Shown here piece by piece: positions 1 to 5,177 of a stretch of 6,745 bases of DNA. The DNA lies in contig DYIH01000091.1 of NCBI GenBank assembly GCA_020723785.1, forward strand, positions 1 through 6,745, written 5' to 3'. Under the pieces are notes generated by a model. It ran no database searches. It was not told the DNA's origin and was given only the letters and a program-made list of their open reading frames with translations. How positions within the stretch are numbered: the stretch's first letter is position 1; every line of letters begins with the position of its first letter. The position numbers were made by a program, and so were the translations under genes. This stretch comes from Thermaerobacter marianensis. GTDB lineage: Bacteria; Bacillota; Sulfobacillia; DYIH01.

Positions 1-2
1 GC

Positions 3-1514
3 CTGGTGGTGGTGGAGACGGGCGACCTCTGGCGCATCCAGGCGTTCAGCGACCGCATGCCGCCGGCGGCCTACGCGGCGGCCCGGCAGCGCGCCCTGGC
101 CCGGGCCGACACCCTTGCCGGACACCTGATCCAACTCCTCGATCCCCGCCGCGACCTGCTGTTGGTCCTCAGCCCGTTCCCTTCACCGCCGGCGCGCCAG
201 CAGGGCGGAGTGATGACCCCCATCCTGGCCTGGGGGCGCGGCGTCGGCCACGGCGTGCTCACCTCCGGCACGACGCGCCGGCGGGCCGTGGTTGCCAACC
301 TGGACGTGGGACCGGCCATACTGGCTCACCACGGGCTGTCCGTTCCCGCCTCCATGCCGGGGCGGCCCTTGGCCTGGGAGCCGGCCGCCGACCCCGTCGG
401 CGAGGTTGACGCCCTGCACGGGGCGCTGCTGGCCAACTACGCCCGCCGGCCGGCTCTGGTCAAGGGGTACATCTTTCTGCAGATCGCCGTCCTCGGGGCG
501 GCCATGCTGGCCCTCCCGCCCCGTAGCATGAGGAGGCGTTCCCGGTTGGAGCCCCTGCTCGTATCCCTCACGGCGGCCCCACTGGCCCTCCTGCTGCTGG
601 CCCTGCTCCCTCGGGTGGCGCCCCTTCCGTCTTACGCCGCGGCCATCGTCATTGTCGCCGCGTTGACACTGCTGGCCCGGCGCCTGGGCCGTCGCGACGG
701 GATCGCGCCCTTCGTGCTCGTCGCCGCCGCCACCGTTGCGGCCGTGATCCTCGACACGGTTGCGGGGCTGCGCTGGATGGACCGTTCCCCACTGGGCCAC
801 AGCCCGCTGGGCGGGGCACGCTATTACGGCATCGGCAACGAATACATGGGCGTCCTGCTCGGCGCCAGCCTGGTGGCGGGAACCGCCCTCCTGGACCGCA
901 TGCCCGACGGACTTGCGCCGCGGCTAGCCGTCCTGGCGGGCTGGGCCGCCGTCCTGGCCGTGCTGGCCTCGCCGGCGTTGGGCGCCAACTTCGGCGGCAC
1001 CCTGGCCGGCACGGCCGGTTTCGCATACACGGTCCTGCGTCTCTTCCGCTGGCGCCCCACGGCGGCCCGACTGGCGGTCGTTGGCGCGGTGGCGGCCGGC
1101 ATCCTTGCACTGGTTGTGGTCCTGGACCTCTCGCGATCACCGGAAGCCCAGTCCCACGTGGCCCGGACCGTATCCACCCTGAGCCAGGACGGCTGGCCCT
1201 CATTCACCCGGCAGGCCGGCGACATCTTCCGGCGCAAACTGTCCATGAACTGGCGGCTGATCCGCTGGACCAACTGGAGCTGGGTCTTCCTGACCTCTCT
1301 CGGCACCTACACCTGGCTCGTGCTGCGTCCGCCCGCGACCCTGGGGCGCATCCTGGCCCGCCACCCCAACCTCGGCGCGGGCTTTTCCGGAGTGGCCGTG
1401 GCCAGCCTCGCCGCCTTGGCCGTGAACGATTCGGGGATCGTGGCGGCTGCCACGGCGATGATCTTCGCCAGCGCCCCCATGGTCTACCTGGTGATGCGGG
1501 AACTGGAGCCCTGA
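3..1514 (+). CDS. Alkaline-phosphatase-like/polytopic membrane protein, 5' partial
   Basis: The frame is open to the left edge, so the true start lies outside the window; the first in-window GTG codons at 6-14 have no ribosome binding site. Residue numbers count from the GTG at 6. Residues 1-122 look like the end of an alkaline-phosphatase-superfamily fold: VVETGDLWR, then MTPILAWG (70-77), GVLTSGTTRR (83-92), VANLDVGPAILAHHGL (96-111) and MPGRPL. The metal- and phosphate-binding residues would be upstream. From about residue 152 there are roughly ten hydrophobic helices (near 152-171, 183-203, 209-225, 233-253, 279-297, 305-325, 331-346, 354-374, 424-441 and 458-497). Between them lie the motifs GARYYGIGNEYMG (270-282), GANFGG (326-331) and NDSGI (474-478), which I recall from uncharacterised Firmicutes membrane proteins. 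Its role is unknown; a cell-envelope hydrolase or transferase is only a guess. It ends 163 bases before the cytochrome gene, which has its own promoter. Confidence 0.8.
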   Translation: MVVVETGDLWRIQAFSDRMPPAAYAAARQRALARADTLAGHLIQLLDPRRDLLLVLSPFPSPPARQQGGVMTPILAWGRGVGHGVLTSGTTRRRAVVANLDVGPAILAHHGLSVPASMPGRPLAWEPAADPVGEVDALHGALLANYARRPALVKGYIFLQIAVLGAAMLALPPRSMRRRSRLEPLLVSLTAAPLALLLLALLPRVAPLPSYAAAIVIVAALTLLARRLGRRDGIAPFVLVAAATVAAVILDTVAGLRWMDRSPLGHSPLGGARYYGIGNEYMGVLLGASLVAGTALLDRMPDGLAPRLAVLAGWAAVLAVLASPALGANFGGTLAGTAGFAYTVLRLFRWRPTAARLAVVGAVAAGILALVVVLDLSRSPEAQSHVARTVSTLSQDGWPSFTRQAGDIFRRKLSMNWRLIRWTNWSWVFLTSLGTYTWLVLRPPATLGRILARHPNLGAGFSGVAVASLAALAVNDSGIVAAATAMIFASAPMVYLVMRELEP

Positions 1515-1523
1515 TGACGCCGC

Positions 1524-1552
1524 TTGGCAATGTCAATTATTCTAGCTATAAT
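1524..1552 (+). promoter_or_regulatory. Sigma-70-type promoter for the cytochrome c gene
   Basis: TTGGCA at 1524-1529 and TATAAT at 1547-1552 are separated by exactly 17 bases, close to the ideal housekeeping-sigma promoter. They lie in an AT-rich island within very GC-rich DNA. Transcription would start near 1559, leaving a leader of about 120 bases before the ATG at 1678. I see no convincing structured RNA in the rest of that leader, which is pyrimidine-rich. The upstream gene ends at 1514, so the cytochrome gene probably forms its own transcription unit. Confidence 0.8.
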
Positions 1553-1559
1553 TAGCTAG
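1542..1559. repeat. Perfect 7-base palindrome over the -10 box (possible operator)
   Basis: CTAGCTA (1542-1548) and TAGCTAG (1553-1559) are perfect inverted repeats around the four bases TAAT. The palindrome contains the TATAAT box and reaches the expected transcription start. That is a typical place for a dimeric repressor to bind, so it may be an operator. The sequence shows only symmetry and position; no regulator is encoded in the window, and part of the symmetry may simply come from the AT-rich promoter. Confidence 0.4.
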
Positions 1560-1677
1560 TCGTTACAGCCGTTTCAACACTCCCGTCGCAAAACTTGTTT
1601 TCTTCGTTCCCACACCGCTCCCCGCCGATTCGGAAAAACGCCCTGGCCGTATCATCTTTTGCATTGGAGGGAATGGG

Positions 1678-2160
1678 ATGGAAGCACGGCAAAGGAACAG
1701 GACCCAGGCGTTCGCCACGGGGGTGATGCTCGCTTTGTTGGCCGGCGCCGCAGCCGGATGGTTGGCGCGGCCGCTGGTAAGCAACGCCCGGCCCAAGCTG
1801 GAGCCGCCCCCGGCCCGCTACGCCAATCTCAAGAACCCATACAGCCTCACGGACGAAGCAGCCCTCGCCGAGGGCGAGAAGATCTACAACCGCTATTGCT
1901 GGTTGTGCCATGGTGCCACCGGCAACGGCGTGGGGCCGGGAATGGCGGACATCGTTCCACCCCCCACCGACTTTACCGACAAGGACCGCGTCTCACGGAT
2001 GAACGACGGCTACTGGTTCTGGCGGGTCAAGGAGGGCTTCCCGGAAGACCTCACCCGCCTGATGCCGGCCTGGGGGAAGGTCCTCACCGACGATCAAATC
2101 TGGAAGGTGATCACCTACGAGATGACCTTTGCACAGAAAGCGGAGTCGCAACGAAAGTAA
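1678..2160 (+). CDS. Membrane-anchored monoheme cytochrome c
   Basis: This 160-residue protein carries electrons on the outer face of the cytoplasmic membrane. An N-terminal hydrophobic segment (about residues 11-31) follows a basic start (EARQRNR) and has no signal-peptidase-II cysteine, so it is probably an uncleaved anchor. A Pro-rich linker leads to a class I cytochrome c domain (about 60-152). The heme site is C74-W-L-C77-H78, and M129 in the LMPAW motif is the likely distal heme ligand. The stretch GVGPGMAD...PPPTDFTD resembles cytochrome domains of respiratory oxidoreductase complexes, but no partner subunit lies nearby, so the electron donor and acceptor are unknown. The start is set by GGAGG at 1666-1670, seven bases before ATG 1678. 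An out-of-frame ATG at 1673 is too close to that site. Confidence 0.92.
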   Translation: MEARQRNRTQAFATGVMLALLAGAAAGWLARPLVSNARPKLEPPPARYANLKNPYSLTDEAALAEGEKIYNRYCWLCHGATGNGVGPGMADIVPPPTDFTDKDRVSRMNDGYWFWRVKEGFPEDLTRLMPAWGKVLTDDQIWKVITYEMTFAQKAESQRK

Positions 2161-2207
2161 CGCTCGGAACGTCCCGCCGCTTCCCCTGTAACCCACCACA
2201 GGATTTG

Positions 2208-2216
2208 TGCTATCAT
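2208..2216 (+). promoter_or_regulatory. Candidate extended -10 promoter for the FAH-ndk-phosphorylase cluster
   Basis: TG at 2208-2209, one base, then TATCAT at 2211-2216 make an extended -10 element about 30 bases before the ATG at 2247. No good -35 box is visible 16-18 bases upstream, which an extended -10 can tolerate. Just upstream, CCTGT (2185-2189) and ACAGG (2198-2202) form a small inverted repeat that might be a binding site or a weak hairpin. This is the only promoter-like site between the cytochrome gene and the three-gene cluster. Confidence 0.45.
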
Positions 2217-2246
2217 CCATGTTGTGCGCCGGAGGGGAGGGGCGGG

Positions 2247-3023
2247 ATGCGGTTCGTCCGTTTCCGGGCGGAGGGACGGGTTGCATATGGCCGGGTGGAG
2301 GGTGAGCAGGTGCTGCCGTTGGCCGGGGACCTCTTTTCCGGCCGCGCCGGGGACCGGGAACCGGCCGGCGAGGCCCGTCCCCTGGCGGACGTGGAGCTGC
2401 TGGCGCCCGTGCGGCCGGGGAAGATCGTCTGTGTGGGGCTGAATTACCAAAACCATGCCCGCGAGTTCGGACTGGCCATACCGGACGAACCGTTGCTGTT
2501 CATCAAGCCGCCGAGCGCCGTGATCGGCCCGGGCGCGCCCATCGTCCTGCCGGCGATGAGCCGGCGGGTGGATTACGAGGGGGAACTGGTGGCCGTCATC
2601 GGGCGGACTCTGTCGCGCGCCGCCCCGGCGGAGGCGGCGGCCGGCATCCTGGGGTTCACGTGCGGCAACGACGTGACCGCCCGTGACCTCCAGAAGAGGG
2701 ATGGCCAGTGGACGCGGGCCAAGTCCTTCGACACCTTCGCCCCTTTGGGGCCGTGGATCGTCGCCGGCCTGGACCCCGCGGACCTGGAGATCGCCACCCA
2801 TGTCAACGGCCGCCGGGTGCAGTCGGACACCACGGCCGGGATGATCTTCCCGGTTCCCGACCTGGTCGCCTTCATCTCTCAGGTCATGACCCTGGAACCG
2901 GGCGACGCCGTCTTCACAGGGACGCCGGCCGGGGTGGGCCCCCTGGCGCCGGGCGACGTGGTGGAGGTGGAGATCGCCGGCATCGGCCGGCTGGCCAACC
3001 CGGTGCGGGGGGCCGTGAGGTGA
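2247..3023 (+). CDS. Fumarylacetoacetate hydrolase (FAH) family protein
   Basis: This 258-residue cytoplasmic enzyme belongs to the FAH family, which includes acylpyruvases, fumarylpyruvate hydrolases, 2-hydroxyhepta-2,4-dienedioate isomerases and oxaloacetate decarboxylases. Residues 1-55 look like the small N-terminal domain (DUF2437 type) that often precedes the catalytic domain. The core shows GLNYQNHA (64-71), the metal-site motif DYEGELVAVIG (109-119) with E111 and E113, and GNDVTARDLQ (140-149) with D142 as the third likely Mg/Mn ligand. The C-terminal GDAVFTGTPAGVGPL (219-233) is also typical. The length is normal. The start is set by GGAGGGGAGG at 2231-2240, six bases before the ATG; the frame is open further upstream, but that part overlaps the cytochrome gene and is not coding. 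The exact substrate cannot be read from the sequence. It is the first gene of a close-set cluster, 48 bases before ndk. Confidence 0.9.
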   Translation: MRFVRFRAEGRVAYGRVEGEQVLPLAGDLFSGRAGDREPAGEARPLADVELLAPVRPGKIVCVGLNYQNHAREFGLAIPDEPLLFIKPPSAVIGPGAPIVLPAMSRRVDYEGELVAVIGRTLSRAAPAEAAAGILGFTCGNDVTARDLQKRDGQWTRAKSFDTFAPLGPWIVAGLDPADLEIATHVNGRRVQSDTTAGMIFPVPDLVAFISQVMTLEPGDAVFTGTPAGVGPLAPGDVVEVEIAGIGRLANPVRGAVR

Positions 3024-3071
3024 CCGGCCGCGGGGCGGCTCGCCGGCGGAGCATACGCGGGAGGTGCGGGA

Positions 3072-3524
3072 GTGGAGAGGACATACGTGATGGTCAAACC
3101 CGACGGGGTGCAGCGGGGCCTGGTCGGGGAGGTGATCGGCCGCCTGGAGCGCAAGGGGTTGAAGCTGGTAGGGCTCAAGATGATCCATCTGCCGCGGGAG
3201 ACGGCGGAAAAGCACTACGCCCCCCACAAGGACCGGCCCTTCTTCCCGGGCCTGATCCGCTTCATCACCAGCGGGCCGGTGGTGGCCATGGTCTGGGAAG
3301 GCCCGCGGGCGGTCGGCGCCGTCCGCGCCGTGATGGGGGCGACCGACCCGGTGACGGCCACACCAGGCACGCTGCGCGGCGACTACGGCCTGGACATCGG
3401 CATGAACATCGTGCACGGCTCCGACTCCGTGGAATCGGCCGAGCGGGAGATCGCCATCTTCTTCCAACCAGGCGAGCTGGTCTCCTACGACAAGGACCTG
3501 GACCGCTGGGTCACCGAGGGCTGA
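3072..3524 (+). CDS. ndk: Nucleoside diphosphate kinase
   Basis: This enzyme moves the terminal phosphate of ATP onto nucleoside diphosphates through a phospho-histidine intermediate and so balances the NTP and dNTP pools. The 150-residue length is standard for bacterial Ndk. YVMVKPDGVQRGLVGE (5-20) contains the nucleotide-contacting K9. GATDPVTATPGTLRGDYG (89-106) is the conserved loop, and NIVHGSDSVESAEREI (112-127) contains the active-site H115. M111 replaces an Arg found in many homologues, a known variant. The GTG start at 3072 is supported by GGGAGGTG at 3059-3066, five bases upstream. The next gene starts four bases after the stop, so the two are almost certainly translated from one mRNA. 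Confidence 0.97.
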   Translation: MERTYVMVKPDGVQRGLVGEVIGRLERKGLKLVGLKMIHLPRETAEKHYAPHKDRPFFPGLIRFITSGPVVAMVWEGPRAVGAVRAVMGATDPVTATPGTLRGDYGLDIGMNIVHGSDSVESAEREIAIFFQPGELVSYDKDLDRWVTEG

Positions 3525-3528
3525 CGGC

Positions 3529-4497
3529 GTGAGCGCGAGCAGCGGCGGTATCCCCGCCGGACCCGACAAGAGCGCGGCGTGCAGGCTGGCGGTCATCGGC
3601 GGCACCGGCGTCTACGACCCGTCGATGCTGGAGGGCGTCCGCGAGGAACTGGTGGATACGCCTTACGGCCCGGTGTCCGTCCGCATCGGGCGCCTTGCTA
3701 CGGGCGGCGCCCGGCTGCCGACGGACGGCGAAGGCCGGGACCGGTCGATCGGCGGAGGCCGGGGACCGGCGGCCGACGGCGGCGGAAGCGGCGCCGCGCG
3801 AGGGGAGGAGGTGGCCTTCCTCTCCCGCCACGGGACCGGCCACGCCGTGCCGCCCCACCGCGTCAACCACCGGGCCAACGTCTGGGCGCTGAAGTCGCTG
3901 GGGGTGGAGCGGGTGCTGGCCACCGCGGCCGTCGGCTCCCTCAGCAGGGACATGAAGCCGGGCGACTTCGTCCTCCTCGACCAGTTCCTCGACTTTACCC
4001 GCGGCCGGGCGAGCACGTTTTACGAGGGGGCGAAGCCGCTCAACCCCGGCGCGCCGCGCGGGGTGGTCCACGTGGACGTCACCGCGCCCTATTGCCCCGA
4101 CCTGCGGCGGGTGCTCGCGGACACGGCGGCGGAACTCGGCGTGACCTGCCACCCGGCGGGGACGTACGTTTGCACCGAGGGGCCGCGCTTCGAGACGGCG
4201 GCCGAGATCCGCATGTACGCCCAACTGGGCGGCCACGTGGTGGGGATGACCGGCGTGCCGGAGGTCGTCCTGGCGCGCGAGCTTTCGCTTTGTTACGCCG
4301 CCGTGGCCATGGTGACCAACTTCGCCGCGGGTATCGCCGACCGACCCCTCACCCACAGCGAGGTCGTGGAGGTCATGGCGGCGAATGCCGCCAACCTGCG
4401 CGCCCTATTCGGCCGGGTACTGGCGGCCCTGGCCCTGGCCGGCGGCGAGCAGTCGTGCCGTTGCGGGGAACCGGTGGAGGTGCACGGGGCGTCGTAG
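3529..4497 (+). CDS. MTAP-family purine nucleoside phosphorylase, likely 6-oxopurine type
   Basis: This enzyme splits a purine nucleoside, such as a methylthio-nucleoside, with phosphate to give the free base and a ribose-1-phosphate derivative. Family motifs in order are AVIGGTGVYDP (21-31, phosphate loop), VDTPYG (42-47), SRHG (99-102), VNHRANVWALK (112-122), TAAVGSL (132-138), EGPRFET (217-223) and GMTGVPEVVLARE (239-251). Human MTAP has Asp-Tyr-Asp near the purine; here the matching residues are N264-F-A266, and G239 replaces its Asn before the Met. As I recall, family members with these changes act on 6-oxopurines (inosine, guanosine or methylthioinosine) rather than adenine nucleosides, so a plain mtnP label may mislead. 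The protein is 322 residues, against roughly 260-290 usual, because of a Gly/Arg-rich insert at about 57-92. The GTG start lies four bases after ndk, with GAGGG at 3516-3520. Confidence 0.9.
   Translation: MSASSGGIPAGPDKSAACRLAVIGGTGVYDPSMLEGVREELVDTPYGPVSVRIGRLATGGARLPTDGEGRDRSIGGGRGPAADGGGSGAARGEEVAFLSRHGTGHAVPPHRVNHRANVWALKSLGVERVLATAAVGSLSRDMKPGDFVLLDQFLDFTRGRASTFYEGAKPLNPGAPRGVVHVDVTAPYCPDLRRVLADTAAELGVTCHPAGTYVCTEGPRFETAAEIRMYAQLGGHVVGMTGVPEVVLARELSLCYAAVAMVTNFAAGIADRPLTHSEVVEVMAANAANLRALFGRVLAALALAGGEQSCRCGEPVEVHGAS
3697..3804 (+). repeat. Gly-rich insertion within the phosphorylase, with imperfect DNA repeat
   Basis: Codons 57-92 encode a Gly/Arg/Asp-rich, low-complexity stretch with no counterpart in the MTAP fold. 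In the family, the strand after VDTPYG runs within a few residues into the V-A-F-L-x-R-H-G strand. The DNA has a near-duplicate: GGCCGGGACCGG at 3733-3744 and GGCCGGGGACCGG at 3757-3769. GCCGACGG also occurs twice, near 3715 and 3772. This is consistent with growth by replication slippage. The reading frame stays open and all flanking motifs are intact. Confidence 0.6.
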
Positions 4498-4528
4498 GTA
4501 TCGGAGAGGCCAAAAAGCTGGCATCTAT

Positions 4529-4537
4529 TGCTATAAT
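4529..4537 (+). promoter_or_regulatory. Extended -10 promoter left upstream of the hsdR remnant
   Basis: TG (4529-4530), one base, then TATAAT (4532-4537) form a consensus extended -10 element in a local AT-rich patch 35 bases after the phosphorylase stop. There is no clear -35 box. A strong ribosome-binding-like GGGGAGGG at 4560-4567 lies seven bases before the likely original hsdR start at 4575. It probably served the restriction gene; whether it now drives ahcY is open. Confidence 0.55.
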
Positions 4538-4574
4538 ATGGCCCGGATCGACAGATTCCGGGGAGGGCTCACCC

Positions 4575-4697
4575 ATTTGTACCGAAGCCGACACCTGCCG
4601 CAAGTACGTTACGCCCAAGCTGCAGGAGGCGGGCTGGGACACCGACCCCCATTCCATCGCCGAGCAGCGCACTTTCACGGACGGGCCGATCGTCGTC
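4575..4697 (+). pseudogene. hsdR: Remnant of type I restriction enzyme subunit R (N-terminus only)
   Basis: About 41 codons match the start of type I restriction endonuclease HsdR subunits as I know them: TEADTCRKYVTPKLQ, then EAGWDTDPHSIAEQ, then RTFTDGPIVV (family form FTDGRIxV). Normal HsdR is around 800-1000 residues, with a nuclease domain and helicase motors; all of that is missing. The codon in the expected start position, seven bases after GGGGAGGG, is ATT (4575-4577), so the start codon seems to have been lost unless this rare initiator is used. After the VV at 4692-4697 the frame runs on into unrelated sequence that belongs to the next remnant. No hsdM or hsdS is in the window. Confidence 0.7.
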
Positions 4698-4736
4698 AAG
4701 TTCGCCTATTCGACCCACAGCCCCCTGGCGGCGGAT

Positions 4737-5081
4737 CCAACAGACGACCTCCGCCGCCTCAACCCCTGGTGGGCCGGCAGACCGGCGCCGCGCACGCCGC
4801 CCTTCCGGCGGTGGCTCTTCGGCCGGCTCCGGCGCCTGCTCACCGGGGGGCTGACGTCGGCTGGAACCGCATCCTGAATTACCTGCGGTTCCTCGACGGC
4901 GCCCTCCTCATCCGTTTGATTGAGCCCCTGGAGCTGCGGCTGAAGCGCCGGGCGTCCCCGGCTGGAGAAGACGGTGTACCACGCGCCGCTGGGCCTGCTG
5001 GTGACCCTGGAGGACAACGTCACCGTCCACGATCCGCGGATCGTTCCGATCTCGTTGTCGAAGCTGTTGTGGCTGAGGTAG
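4737..5081 (+). pseudogene. Broken AAA ATPase (DUF4143 type) in three out-of-frame pieces
   Basis: Three pieces of what looks like one protein follow in the correct order but in changing frames. Piece 1 (about 4737-4850, same frame as the hsdR remnant) reads DDLRRLNPWWAGRPAP...PPFRRWLFGRL, like the start of AAA ATPases of this class, and stops just before where the Walker A loop should be. Piece 2 (about 4856-4960, next frame) reads VGWNRILNYLRFLDG...LLIRLIEPLELRLKRR, like the DUF4143 region. Piece 3 (4962-5081, first frame again) reads LEKTVYHAPLGLLVTLEDN...DPRIVPISLSKLLWLR then TAG, like the usual C-terminus. Two internal deletions, including all ATP-binding motifs, explain this. GGCTGGA occurs near both junctions (4859-4865 and 4960-4966). 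It cannot encode a working ATPase. The family match is from memory of its motifs. Confidence 0.65.
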
Positions 5082-5100
5082 CAGGAGGGTCGGGCAGGCA

Positions 5101-5157
5101 GGATTCGCCGACAACGCAACGAACCCTAGCAGATTGTGCAAAGCATCTAGCAATCTG
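5101..5157 (+). repeat. Two inverted repeats in the ahcY leader
   Basis: The first, at 5101-5125, pairs GG-TTCG (GG 5101-5102, TTCG 5104-5107) with CGAACC (5120-5125), with one bulged A. The second pairs CAGATTG (5130-5136) with CAATCTG (5151-5157) perfectly; inside it TGC (5137-5139) and GCA (5143-5145) can extend the stem. CTAGCA is also directly repeated at 5126-5131 and 5147-5152, 21 bases apart. The second hairpin ends five bases before the GGAGG of ahcY. I could not match the leader to the SAH or SAM riboswitch consensus from memory. It may be a protein site, a dispersed repeat or chance. Confidence 0.35.
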
Positions 5158-5162
5158 GACAC

Positions 5163-5177
5163 GGAGGGATCTCATTG
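5163..5177 (+). promoter_or_regulatory. Ribosome binding site fixing the TTG start of ahcY
   Basis: GGAGG at 5163-5167 lies seven bases before TTG at 5175-5177. No ATG or GTG in this frame lies at a suitable distance. The encoded N-terminus (SDSIVRDPTLAPFGRLKIDWV) matches the expected beginning of the family. Confidence 0.8.

Noticed and set aside
1646..1660. TATCAT at 1650-1655 as a second cytochrome promoter
   Set aside because: It has no suitable -35 box or TG extension, and the upstream TTGGCA-17-TATAAT promoter is far better.
1659..2246. In-frame upstream extension of the FAH gene
   Set aside because: It overlaps the cytochrome c gene in another frame, its translation is not FAH-like, and a strong ribosome binding site supports ATG 2247.
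2115..3605. Long minus-strand open frame (496 codons) opposite the FAH and ndk genes
   Set aside because: It is antisense to two well-recognised genes, has low-complexity His/Arg/Gly-rich translation and no ribosome binding site. Such frames are common in GC-rich DNA.
4509..4522. GCCA/TGGC repeat after the phosphorylase stop as a terminator
   Set aside because: The stem is only four bases and no T-run follows.
5082..5174. SAH riboswitch in front of ahcY
   Set aside because: I could not align the leader to the known consensus core, so only the inverted repeats are reported.
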